A stretch of 46,439 bases of DNA from Microcella sp. (lineage in GTDB: Bacteria > Actinomycetota > Actinomycetes > Actinomycetales > Microbacteriaceae): contig JAOASR010000099.1 of NCBI GenBank assembly GCA_030158585.1, positions 1 to 46,439 on the forward strand, read 5' to 3'. Both the position numbers and the translations under genes were made by a program. Positions 8,501-16,886 of this stretch are shown one piece after another. Under the pieces are notes generated by a model. It was not told the origin of the DNA. It saw nothing but the letters and a program-made list of their open reading frames with translations, and ran no database searches. Each line of letters begins with the position of its first letter. Positions within the stretch are counted from its first letter, which is position 1.

Positions 8501-9301
8501 GCGAGCGGCGACGAGCCGCTCCTCCGTGGAGGGGCCATCGCGGTGGTCGCCCTCCTGCTCGCGCTCGCCGCCGTTCACCGACGCGACGCGCTCGAGGCTC
8601 GCCTTCCGACGATCGCGACCGCCCTCGTGGGGGCGTCGCTGGTCTCGTTCGCCGCCCTCGCGGTCGCGACCGTGCCGGCTCTCTCCTCGGGCGGGCGCGA
8701 CCCGCTCGATCAGATCCGCGCCGTCCTGCTGGTGGTCCTCCTCGCCGGCGTCGGTCTCGGATCCTGGTTCGCCGCCCCCAGCCGCGAGCGGTCGATGCTC
8801 GCCGCGGGCGGGACCGGCCTCGCCTCGCTGAGCGCCGGCGCCCTGGGCCTCGCCGCCGTCGTCGAGCCGGTCGAGCTGCTCAGCCTCCCGGTGGCGCTCG
8901 CCGCTCTCGCCATGGGCGTCATCGCGCTCGAACGCGATACGGCGGCCCGCAGCGGCCTCTGGCTCACCCCCGGGCTCGTCCTGCTGCTCGTGCCATCGCT
9001 CATCGCCGTCGATGTCTCGCCCGACCTCTGGCGCATCGTCGCTCTCGGCGTCGTCGCGCTCGCGGTGTTCGTGGGCGGCGTCGCCCGCCGCCTCCGGTCG
9101 CCGGTTCTCGTCGGTGGTGCTGTCCTTCTCACGCACCTCGTCGTGCAGAGCTGGCCGCTGCTCGAGCGCGTCGGCGAGTCGGTCGAGTGGTGGCTGTGGC
9201 TCGGTCTCGCCGGCGTCGCGGTGGTCGCGATCGCGGCCCGCTACGAGCGCCGGCTGCAGGATGCTCGCGCTCTCGTGCGCCGCATCCGCGACCTGCGCTG
9301 A
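5600..9301 (+). CDS. Giant polytopic membrane protein with N-terminal zinc ribbon (SCO7613 C-terminal domain type), 1233 aa
   Basis: CPACLAPLGGLTCTRCGLDLDHP zinc ribbon then many Ala/Leu/Val-rich TM segments; ATG 5600 preceded by TAGGTT. Confidence 0.8.
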   Translation: MSVAPPREPHSDLDASGDLEGPGGAADDAAWAGRVVFPPSSLALRWTRSCPACLAPLGGLTCTRCGLDLDHPAAIELADVSTRAADLLDARVALIGRLRRASARPSIAAHAALPDTVAASSGARGEALPTPPVPPPAPPSLSAPGGGEPAGPASAPLGDPRRSRSGVQIALTVVGISLLGVFAVFGLVYAFVAYGQTVRMLIVAAGTLAVLATAAALSRRGLTSTAEGLAVLGTIVLVLDAWALRANDPLGLGDGPDALYWGWALLIVGAVTAAWARLGSLGAPAIGAAVVTPLGAGLLAAHLAQPLDLTLSWALGPGTSSALGALAASVAALVHPLLSRPDRPVLARTTAAVALVAAGIATITGIVALAFGVDEPSTALALSLLLATAAAAHAGVLLRRSAAVGSESVVLAQAIAVLGVVTAVIGAAVAGDRLDERTGAAVVPVVVATVLAAALEQARTRRTASPRRPAISAALLAAAVLAAASAGVAAIIGLGAALEAVLAVGAPLGVTVTSIVVRPEPIVPAALAALALAAGILAANWFALGVLRSRARALTPLVGGLAVASLPLLGTWIAIVTASALVALVAAIALHRVVHVPDRDDRRALVAGLAPVAIGGGLLALCVAPAVTGAWIIGVAVALVIIAVCRALPARQWVRALAVGGGAAIVIASAAPLADDLRGAGVAAPTEAVIIALGALVLLVSALGRLGDRERRAASAVAVALTAAGAVTLTDLAGLGIGAPDAAGAGTVALALGIAVAALAVAVLQAAGPSENVRARRLEALAAAALLPIVVALGVAQASLALETDRGVAVVLQLLALAVVSAVSLAARLHGRDVPRRRRATDAVTGALVALLVLEASVPGPGSAEGPLALLVGAVAVLLLAVDRDGLAASASARRHLGWAALALASLALWTQLTRAELTAPEPFVLPVAGALMLIAAWIGRARGRETTGVAALVGGALVLAGAPIALASGDEPLLRGGAIAVVALLLALAAVHRRDALEARLPTIATALVGASLVSFAALAVATVPALSSGGRDPLDQIRAVLLVVLLAGVGLGSWFAAPSRERSMLAAGGTGLASLSAGALGLAAVVEPVELLSLPVALAALAMGVIALERDTAARSGLWLTPGLVLLLVPSLIAVDVSPDLWRIVALGVVALAVFVGGVARRLRSPVLVGGAVLLTHLVVQSWPLLERVGESVEWWLWLGLAGVAVVAIAARYERRLQDARALVRRIRDLR

Positions 9302-9462
9302 CCCGCGTCGCTGGCCCGGCGGCCGGGCAGCAGCGCGGCAGCCGGTCGGCCTGGGAGCCCCGTGGGAGTCCGCTCCACGGCCGAGCGCCCCGGCCTACCG
9401 TGGGAGGAGCGATCGTCACGAACGACCGCCCCCACCGATCGACGACACGAAAGGACCACGCC

Positions 9463-9951
9463 ATGACCGACGTGACCTCGGCCCCCGAAGCGACCACCGA
9501 CCCCGACATGGTCTCGGGCGTCGCCCAGTACCTCTCCCCCGTCGTCATCGACCTCAACGCTCTCGCCCTCGAGGGCAAGCAGGCCCACTGGCACGTGCGC
9601 GGCCGCAACTTCATCGGCGTGCACGAGCTGCTCGACACCCTCGTCGAGCACGCGCGTCAGTACGGCGACATCGCCGCCGAGCGCATCGTCGCCCTGGGCC
9701 TCCCTCTCGATGCGCGCACGACAGCGATCGCGAAGAACACCACGGTGCCGCCCGTGCGCGCCGGCTTCGCGCAGAGCGACGACTTCATCGCCGACGTCAT
9801 CGCCGGCATCGACGCCGCGCTCGTGAGTCTGCGTGCCGCGATCGAGGGCCTCGAAGAGATCGACCCGGTCAGTCAGGACCTCGCGATCGCCATCACGGCC
9901 GATCTCGAGAAGGACCGCTGGTTGCTGTTCTCGCACATCGCGGAGGCCTGA
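9463..9951 (+). CDS. dps: Dps family DNA starvation/ferritin-like protein
   Basis: Contains LEGKQAHWHVRGRNFIGVHELLDTLVEHARQYGDIAAERIVALGLP ferroxidase motif. Confidence 0.95.
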   Translation: MTDVTSAPEATTDPDMVSGVAQYLSPVVIDLNALALEGKQAHWHVRGRNFIGVHELLDTLVEHARQYGDIAAERIVALGLPLDARTTAIAKNTTVPPVRAGFAQSDDFIADVIAGIDAALVSLRAAIEGLEEIDPVSQDLAIAITADLEKDRWLLFSHIAEA

Positions 9952-9981
9952 GACAGGGCCACCCCCCGACCTGCGCGCATG

Positions 9982-10012
9982 ACGGCCGCGACCCGCACCG
10001 GGTCGCGGCCGT
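9982..10012. terminator. Terminator hairpin after dps
   Basis: ACGGCCGCGACCC-gcacc-GGGTCGCGGCCGT perfect 13-bp stem, 5-nt loop. Confidence 0.8.
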
Positions 10013-10071
10013 GGTGTGTGCCGGCACGGTGCGGTCGGGAACGTGATGCCGCCCGGGCCGTGGCCGACGAG

Positions 10072-11559
10072 CTAGGAGCGCGCCAGCTGCGGCAGCGCGG
10101 CGTGGGTGACGCGGCCGCCGAGGAGGGTGAGGGCCACGGGCATCGCGCGCAGAGCATCCCCCGATGCGGTCAGCGGATCGCTCTCGACAGCGATCAGATC
10201 CGCGCGCTCGCCCACCGCGACGAGCGTGCGCGTCGAGGCGGCGAGCGCCTCGGGCACCGAGATCGCCTGCTCGCCGTGGAACGGCTCGCGGCCATCGCGT
10301 GAGCGCGTCGTCGCCGCGGCGATCGCGACCCACGGGTCGAGCGGGGCCACGGGCGCATCAGAGCCCAGGATCACGCGGGCTCCGGCGTCGAGCAGCGAGC
10401 GCAGCGCGAAGGCGCGGCCCGTGCGCCCGGGCCAGTATCGCTCGGCGACGTCGCGGTCGTCCATCGCGTGCTCGGGCTGCACGCTCGCCGTCACACCGAG
10501 CGCCGCGAACCGGGCGAGATCGGAGTCGTGCAGCAGCTGCGCGTGCTCGATGCGACCTCCGCGCCCGAGCTTCTGGAACACGTCGAGCGCGACGCGGTTC
10601 GCGCCGTCGCCGATCGCGTGCACGGCGAGCTCGAATCCCGCCTCCGAGGCGCGGGCGAGCAGCGGGTGCAGGTCGCACGGCGGCACCGTGAGCAGGCCGT
10701 AGGGGTGCTCCGACTCTTCGGGGTAGGGGTCGCAGCAGTAGGCGGTGCGCGTGTTGAGCGAGCCGTCGGTGATGACCTTGAGCGGGCCGACCGAGACCGT
10801 CTCGCTCACGACCGCGCCCGAGTGCAGGCCCTCGCCGATCGCGCGCTCGAGGTGCTGCGGGTAGACGCCGAACTCGACGCGCAGACCGTCGAAGCCGCCC
10901 GCGACGCGGCGCTTCCAGTCGTCGAGGTTCCAGCGCATCTCGAGGTCGACGACGCCGACCACGCCGCGCGCCGCTGCCTCGCGCGCCGCCTCGCCGACCC
11001 ACTGGTCGAGCACCTCGTCGGGGGCGCCGTCGAGGTGACGGGTGACGGCGAACGCGGCCTCTTCGCGCAGCAGACCCGTCACCGCGGCCGTCTCGAGCGC
11101 CTCGTCGGGCAGCTCGGCGCCGTAGCGGGCGAGCGCGGCCGAGTTCAGCCAGGCGCAGTGGACGTCGGCGCTCACGAGCACCACCGCGTGATCCGGGGCC
11201 GCGGCGTCGAGCAGCGCGGCCGTCGGGGCATCGGGCCACAGGCCGTCGCGGAAGCCCCCGCCGACGATCGTCTCGCCCGGTGCGGCCCCGGCAGCGGCAT
11301 CCGCCACCCGCTCGGCGGCCTCGCGAGCGCTCGTCGCCGTCGACAGGTCGAGGCGGCGGCGGTGCTGCGCCCACTGGGTGAGGTGCACGTGCTCGTCCCA
11401 CAGGCCCGGCAGCAGGTAGCGGCCCTCGAGATCGACGACGCCCTCGCCCGCCGCGATCGTGCCGGCGGGGTGGATGCCCGTGATGACGCCGTCGGCGATC
11501 GTCACGTCGATCGGCGCGTGTCCGCCGAGCGGTCGGGCGTCACGAAGGGCGCGGATCAT
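10072..11559 (-). CDS. Amidohydrolase family protein (YtcJ-like)
   Basis: LEGRYLLPGLWDEHVHLTQW, HAIGDGANRVALD, RIEHAQLL, LGSDAPVAPLDPW motifs. Confidence 0.92.
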   Translation of the reverse strand: MIRALRDARPLGGHAPIDVTIADGVITGIHPAGTIAAGEGVVDLEGRYLLPGLWDEHVHLTQWAQHRRRLDLSTATSAREAAERVADAAAGAAPGETIVGGGFRDGLWPDAPTAALLDAAAPDHAVVLVSADVHCAWLNSAALARYGAELPDEALETAAVTGLLREEAAFAVTRHLDGAPDEVLDQWVGEAAREAAARGVVGVVDLEMRWNLDDWKRRVAGGFDGLRVEFGVYPQHLERAIGEGLHSGAVVSETVSVGPLKVITDGSLNTRTAYCCDPYPEESEHPYGLLTVPPCDLHPLLARASEAGFELAVHAIGDGANRVALDVFQKLGRGGRIEHAQLLHDSDLARFAALGVTASVQPEHAMDDRDVAERYWPGRTGRAFALRSLLDAGARVILGSDAPVAPLDPWVAIAAATTRSRDGREPFHGEQAISVPEALAASTRTLVAVGERADLIAVESDPLTASGDALRAMPVALTLLGGRVTHAALPQLARS

Positions 11560-12175
11560 GGAGTCTCCTCATCTCGTGGGCGAGCCCGGTGCTGGCGTAC
11601 GGCCCGTCGGCCTCGAGCTCGCCGACGATGCGGTCGACGACCTCGGGGGTCTTGTTCTGGCTGAGCTTCGCGCGCGCGTCGAAGCGGGTCACGCGCAGGC
11701 GGATGCCCACCGTGCCCTTCGCGATGCGCGCACTCTTCTCGGGGTCGAGGTGCAGGCCCCGCGGGGCGTCGACGTGCTGCTCGAAGTGGTCGGTGAGGTG
11801 GCTGAGCACGCGCAGGTTCTCGTCGTCGCTCAGGATCTCGGGGGCGCCGTAGAGGTGGGCGGTGACGTGGTTCCAGGTCGGCACGATGTCGCCCTCGGCG
11901 TACCACGACGACGAGATGTAGCCGTGCGGCCCCTGCACGATGACGAGCACCTCGCGCGCACCGAGCTCGTGCAGCTGCTCATCGGGGCGGCCGACGTGGC
12001 TCACGAGCACGATGTCGTCGCCCGTCGAGGCCTCCTCGTCGAGCAGGAACGGGTAGTGCGAGGCGACGATGCCCCGCTCGGGCACGTGCGACACGATCGT
12101 CGCCCACGGGTTCTCGCGCACGAGCCGGCGCACCTCGTCGGGCTCGGTCATGAAGAAATGGGGTGAGTGGCGCAT
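11540..12175 (-). CDS. FMN-binding PaiB-type protein
   Basis: HFFMTEPDEVRRLVRENPWATIVSH...HYPFLLDE...VIVQGPHGYISSSWY...VPTWNHVTAHLYG typical of PaiB. Confidence 0.93.
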   Translation of the reverse strand: MRHSPHFFMTEPDEVRRLVRENPWATIVSHVPERGIVASHYPFLLDEEASTGDDIVLVSHVGRPDEQLHELGAREVLVIVQGPHGYISSSWYAEGDIVPTWNHVTAHLYGAPEILSDDENLRVLSHLTDHFEQHVDAPRGLHLDPEKSARIAKGTVGIRLRVTRFDARAKLSQNKTPEVVDRIVGELEADGPYASTGLAHEMRRLHDPRPS

Positions 12176-12181
12176 GAGACC

Positions 12182-13252
12182 TCAGACCTGGCAGCTCGGG
12201 CAGTAGTAGAGCTTGCGAGCGGCCGCGAGCTCCATGACGATGTGCGTGCCGCAGACCCGGCACGGCAGGCCCTCGCGCTTGTAGACCCAGTGCCGGTCGG
12301 CGCGGTTGCGCAGCGCGAGACGACGGGCCTCCTCGTCGAGGCCGTCCATGGTCAGCATCTGACCGGTGTCGACGCCCACGCCGAGAAGGTAGCGCCAATC
12401 GCGCCACAGGCCCCGAATGACATCCTCCGGCAGGCTCGCGCCGAGCGCGTGCGGGTCGAGGCGCGCGCGGAAGAGGATCTCGGCGCGATAGACGTTGCCG
12501 ATGCCGCTCACGACCGACTGGTCCATGAGCAGCAGGCCGATCGGCACGCGGCGGCGACGGATGCGCTCGAGCATGCGCTCCTCGCCCGCCTCGGCGTCGT
12601 CGATGAGCGGGTCGGGCCCGAGCTTGTCGATGACCTGCTGCACGCCCGCGACGTCGAGAACCTCGCACGCGGTAGGCCCGCGCAGGTCGGCAACGGCTCG
12701 GTCGGAGAGCAGGCGCACGCGCACGGCGCCGATGGGCTCGGGCGGGAACCCCTCGAGCGCCGCGTCGTCGAACGCGCTCTCACTCTCCTGCTCGGCCATG
12801 CGCAGCCGCGTGCGGCGGGGGGCGCCGATCGAGGCGAGCGACTCCTCGTTCGCGCCGACGACCGTGGTCGGGGCGGCTGCGTCGTCGTCAACGGATGCTC
12901 CGCGCATCCCCGTCTGCCCCATGCGGCCGGCCGGCATGCCGGGTTCCGCCGCGATGCTCTCGCTCGCGGAGTCTGATGGGTCGTTCGCCGCCGGGCGCGC
13001 GGTCGCCGACGCGACCGCGCCGTTGAAGTCCCACGCGCCGTAGATGCCGAGGTGGACGCGCAGCCACACCGCATCGTCGAACTCGAGGAACATCTGCTTG
13101 CCGACGGCCTTCGCGTCGGTCATCGTGCGGCCGTCGATGAGCGAGGCGCCGTCGGCGAAGCGCCCCTGCGGCGACGAGGCGCTGATGCGCTCGCCGACGA
13201 AGTGCCGCCCGAACTGGCGGGCGATGCGATGGACGGAGTGACCCTCGGGCAC
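12182..13252 (-). CDS. Fpg/Nei-family DNA glycosylase/AP lyase with long internal linker
   Basis: MPEGHSVHRIARQ N-terminus, SGIGNVYRAEILFRARL helix-two-turn-helix, CRVCGTHIVMELAAARKLYYCPSCQ zinc finger. Confidence 0.95.
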   Translation of the reverse strand: MPEGHSVHRIARQFGRHFVGERISASSPQGRFADGASLIDGRTMTDAKAVGKQMFLEFDDAVWLRVHLGIYGAWDFNGAVASATARPAANDPSDSASESIAAEPGMPAGRMGQTGMRGASVDDDAAAPTTVVGANEESLASIGAPRRTRLRMAEQESESAFDDAALEGFPPEPIGAVRVRLLSDRAVADLRGPTACEVLDVAGVQQVIDKLGPDPLIDDAEAGEERMLERIRRRRVPIGLLLMDQSVVSGIGNVYRAEILFRARLDPHALGASLPEDVIRGLWRDWRYLLGVGVDTGQMLTMDGLDEEARRLALRNRADRHWVYKREGLPCRVCGTHIVMELAAARKLYYCPSCQV

Positions 13253-13255
13253 GGT

Positions 13256-13741
13256 CTAGACGACGTCGTGGCCGGCGATCGCGCCGGTCGACTCGTACTC
13301 GGCGAGCTGCGCGATGCGGCGGGCGTGGCGCTCCTCGCCCGGGAAGGGGGTGGCGATGAAGACCTCGATGAAGCGCAGCACCTCGTCGACCCCGTGCTGG
13401 CGGGCACCGATCGCGATGACGTTGGCGTCGTTGTGCTCGCGGGCGAGGGTCGCGGTCGCCTCGCTCCAGACGAGGGCGGCGCGGGCGCCGAGCACCTTGT
13501 TGGCCGCGATCTGCTCGCCGTTGCCCGAGCCGCCGAAGACGATGCCGAGCGCCTCGACGCCCTGCTCGAGGTCGCGCACGACGGCGCGCGCGGCGTTGAT
13601 GCAGAAGCTCGGGTAGTCGTCGAGCGGGTCGTAGTCGGCGGGGCCGTGATCGAGCACCTCGTGACCGAGGCTCGCGACGTGCTCGCGCACCGTGCGGCTG
13701 AACTCGAGACCGGCGTGATCAGTGGCCACGTGAATGCGCAT
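13256..13741 (-). CDS. rpiB: Ribose-5-phosphate isomerase B family protein
   Basis: MRIHVATDHAGLEF...DYPSFCINAARAV...GIVFGGSGNGEQIAANKVLGARAALVW; TAGAAT -10 motif 7 nt upstream of ATG. Confidence 0.92.
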   Translation of the reverse strand: MRIHVATDHAGLEFSRTVREHVASLGHEVLDHGPADYDPLDDYPSFCINAARAVVRDLEQGVEALGIVFGGSGNGEQIAANKVLGARAALVWSEATATLAREHNDANVIAIGARQHGVDEVLRFIEVFIATPFPGEERHARRIAQLAEYESTGAIAGHDVV

Positions 13742-13845
13742 GACCTCGATTCTAGAGCGCCGCAAAGCGGGTCGAAGGTCCCTGGTCGCGGCCGACGCCC
13801 AGTGAAAAGCTGAGCGCACATCCGATCGACGAAGGAGTCATCACC

Positions 13846-14622
13846 ATGGCCCGCACCTACCTCATCACCGGCTCCGCGAGCGGCATAGGCGCCGCCACGG
13901 CCGCCCTTCTCACCAGCCAGGGTCACCGCGTCATCGGCGTCGACGTGCGCGACGCCGACATCATCGCCGACCTCACGACGCACGAGGGGCGCGCGGCGCT
14001 CGTCGACCACGCTCGCGAGCTCAGCGGCGGCACGCTCGACGCGGTGATCGCCAATGCGGGGCTCGCGACCGAATCCACCGCCACGGTCGCGGTGAACTAC
14101 TTCGGGGCGCTCGCGACGCTCGAGGGGCTGCGGCCTCTGCTGAGCGGCTCGGATGCTCCGCGCGCGGTGGCGACGGCATCCATGGCCTCGCTCTTCCCGG
14201 TCGACGACGAGCTCGTCGACGCATGCCTCGCGCACGACGAGCCCGCGGCTCTGCACCGCGCGAAAGAGCTGCTCGATGCCGGCCAGGGCGGTCTCATCTA
14301 CGGATCGACGAAGCGCGCGCTCGTGCGCTGGATCCGCAGGAACGCGGCGACCCCCGAGTGGGCCGGGGCGGGCATCCCCCTCAATGGCATCGCCCCGGGC
14401 GTCATCGCCACGGCCATGACCGCGCAGTACACCGAGACCGACGAGGCGCGGAAGGCCATCCTCGACATGGTGCCCATGCCCCTCAACGGCATCGCCGAGG
14501 CCTCGAGCGTCGCGCACCTGCTCGCCTACCTGACGAGCGTCGAGAACACGCACCTGTGCGGCCAGGTCGTCTTCATCGACGGCGGCAGCGACGTCGTGAT
14601 CCGCGGCGAATCGACCTGGTAG
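13846..14622 (+). CDS. SDR family oxidoreductase
   Basis: TYLITGSASGIGAATAALL, NAGLA, YGSTKRALVRW; GAAGGAG RBS. Confidence 0.95.
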   Translation: MARTYLITGSASGIGAATAALLTSQGHRVIGVDVRDADIIADLTTHEGRAALVDHARELSGGTLDAVIANAGLATESTATVAVNYFGALATLEGLRPLLSGSDAPRAVATASMASLFPVDDELVDACLAHDEPAALHRAKELLDAGQGGLIYGSTKRALVRWIRRNAATPEWAGAGIPLNGIAPGVIATAMTAQYTETDEARKAILDMVPMPLNGIAEASSVAHLLAYLTSVENTHLCGQVVFIDGGSDVVIRGESTW

Positions 14623-14658
14623 CGAGCGCTGCGCCGGATGCTCGGCGCGAGCCCGGCG

Positions 14659-15006
14659 TCAGGCGAAGTAGATCTTGCGCAGCGTCTCGAGCACTTCCCA
14701 CTCGGTCTCTTCGCCGTCATCGAGGCGGCCGACCGAACCTGGAAGCAGCTCGGTCTCCAAGCCGTCCTCGCGGCGAAGGATCGCCCGGCCGCGCAGCACG
14801 ACGAAGATCTCTTCGACCTCGACGTCGGTGACGATGCCGGGCGTGAGCTCCCAGACGCCGACCTCCCAGTCGTCGACCTCGGTAAGCGCGAGCGAGCCGA
14901 CGAGCGGCTCGCCCTCGACGACCTGATCGGGGTCGACGGGCTCGAGCTCGAGCTCAAGGGTCAGGGCCTGCAGAACGGTGGGCGCGTCGAGCGGCAGCGA
15001 GGTCAC
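14659..15006 (-). CDS. Cupin domain-containing protein
   Basis: VGVWELTPGIVTDVEVEEIFVVLRGRAILRREDGLETELLPGSVGRL cupin motifs; start GTG at 15006 tentative. Confidence 0.8.
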   Translation of the reverse strand: MTSLPLDAPTVLQALTLELELEPVDPDQVVEGEPLVGSLALTEVDDWEVGVWELTPGIVTDVEVEEIFVVLRGRAILRREDGLETELLPGSVGRLDDGEETEWEVLETLRKIYFA

Positions 15007-15192
15007 GAGTCGAACCCTAGTCGGGCGGCTCGCCGGGGCCAACCACTGTCACCTGCGGTCGACGCAGAGTGAGGTGCCCAGTTTGAGTGAATCGTCTTCG
15101 TTTTCCGAACATGGCCCTCCCCCTCTGCCCAGCGGGTGCAGCCGCTGGTGTCATCATCGGGCGGAGTGCCCGAACCCCGAGGAGTGTTTTCC

Positions 15193-16395
15193 GTGTCTGT
15201 CTACGAATCAACGAGCTTCCGTCGGAGCATCCGCGGATACGACACCGACGAGGTGGATGCTCGTTTCACGGAGATGGAGCGGCGGCTCAGCGAAGTGGCG
15301 CGCGAGAATCTCGAGCTCAACGATCGACTGTACGAGCGGGAACGCGAGCTGCAGAAGACCCTGAGAGACCTCGCCGTTGCGCAGACCACGCGCCCGCGCT
15401 CCACGTTCGCGGACCTCGGTGGCGAGTTCGAGTCGACCCTGCGCATGGCAGAAGAGCAGGCCCGACAGATTCGCGAAGGCGCCCAGAACGAGGCGACTGA
15501 GACGATCATGTCGGCGAGGGAGGATGCCGGAAGGCTTCGCGACAGCGCCATGCGCGACGCCCAATCGCTCCTCGTCGAGAGCCAGCGTCGATCCGAGACG
15601 CTGCAGAGCGAGGCCGAGGCCATCAACGCCCGCGCTGAGCTGGAGAGCGCCGAGCTCGTCGCGAAGGCGAAGCTCGAACTCAGCAGCGCCGAGCGCGCCG
15701 CCACAGCCCAGGTTCTCAAGGCCGAGAAGACCGCATCCGCGATCATCGCTGCAGCGACCCGCGAGGCGCAGGAGCTGAAGGAGCGCACGGAGCAGACCGT
15801 GCGCGAAGCCCTCGACTCGATCGCCGAGGAGCAGGCGAAGCTGCGCGAGCAGGAAGCCGAGTTCGAGTCGCGCCGCACCCAGGTCGAGGAATGGATCCTC
15901 ACCTCGGAGGCGTCACAGCGCGAGAAGGACGCGGCCGCAGAGCAGCGCCGCGCGCAGATGGACGAGGAAGCGCAGAGCGTGCTCGAACGTGCGCACTCCG
16001 AGGCCGACGACCACGTGCGCTCTGCCGTGGACCGCGCGACCACGCTGCGGGCCGACGCCGACGCTCGCGTCACAGCGGCCGACGCCCGGGCGCGCTCGAT
16101 CATCAACGAAGCCCAGCTCGCCGCCGACACGATGGTGACTGCGGCGACGTCGAAGGCTCACAGCCTGGCGCAGCGCACTGATCAGCTGGCCGCCGAGATG
16201 CTGCGAGAGGCCGAGATGCAGCTCGCCGAGGCTCGCCATCGCAAGTCCACGATCAATCACTTCGTCGACGACGTGCGTGAGATCTTGAGCGCCGACGTCA
16301 TCACCGCAACGATCGACGACGCGGAGACGCGGATGGTGCAGACAGAGACCTCGGGCCAGGGAAGCCGAGCGCGAGCGCTCGAGGCCGCCGACTGA
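15193..16395 (+). CDS. DivIVA-domain coiled-coil protein (400 aa, GTG start)
   Basis: SFRRSIRGYDTDEVDARFTEMERRLSEVARENLEL followed by a long heptad-rich coiled coil; GAGGAG upstream of GTG. Confidence 0.85.
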   Translation: MSVYESTSFRRSIRGYDTDEVDARFTEMERRLSEVARENLELNDRLYERERELQKTLRDLAVAQTTRPRSTFADLGGEFESTLRMAEEQARQIREGAQNEATETIMSAREDAGRLRDSAMRDAQSLLVESQRRSETLQSEAEAINARAELESAELVAKAKLELSSAERAATAQVLKAEKTASAIIAAATREAQELKERTEQTVREALDSIAEEQAKLREQEAEFESRRTQVEEWILTSEASQREKDAAAEQRRAQMDEEAQSVLERAHSEADDHVRSAVDRATTLRADADARVTAADARARSIINEAQLAADTMVTAATSKAHSLAQRTDQLAAEMLREAEMQLAEARHRKSTINHFVDDVREILSADVITATIDDAETRMVQTETSGQGSRARALEAAD

Positions 16396-16456
16396 GTGCC
16401 GGAAGCGTTGCCCTGCGGCCGCCCAGGGCGATCGTCGGGGGCGAGAAGGTAGAGAC

Positions 16457-16837
16457 GTGATGACCCAGAACATTCGCGTGAGTTTCCGGAGGGCGCTCGC
16501 CGGCTATCACGTCGGCGACGTGAGGCGACTCCTGTCAGCCCTGGAACTTCGAGCCGCGGAGTCGGAGTCGGAGATCGCGGGCCTGCGAGCCCAGCTGGCC
16601 GAAGCGACGGTCGCCGTGGACTCGCTCAGCGCCGAACTCGCCCTGCGACGTGTCGAGTGCGTGACGCTCAGAGACGAGGCTGAGCGCGCCCGCGTCGCTC
16701 TGCGAGTCCTCCGCATCGAGCGCAACTCCCTTGCCGAGCGCTCAGAGCCCACAGATCTGGCTGACGACGCGCGCCGTACTGCACCGGCGCCGAGCGCACA
16801 CCTTCTCGTCCACGTCGCCGCTGCGATCGAGGCGTGA
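16457..16837 (+). CDS. Short DivIVA-like coiled-coil protein (126 aa)
   Basis: IRVSFRRALAGYHVGDVRRLLSALELRAAESESEIAGLRAQLAEA parallels the FRRxxxGYxxxxV motif of the preceding gene. Confidence 0.7.
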   Translation: MMTQNIRVSFRRALAGYHVGDVRRLLSALELRAAESESEIAGLRAQLAEATVAVDSLSAELALRRVECVTLRDEAERARVALRVLRIERNSLAERSEPTDLADDARRTAPAPSAHLLVHVAAAIEA

Positions 16838-16886
16838 CCGGCTGACGGCCGACGCCGCATGCCGATGCCGGCGACGGCCCGCCCAC

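Noticed and set aside
7994-9136. 380-aa minus ORF opposite the SCO7613-type gene
   Set aside because: Highly charged antisense shadow without domain signature.
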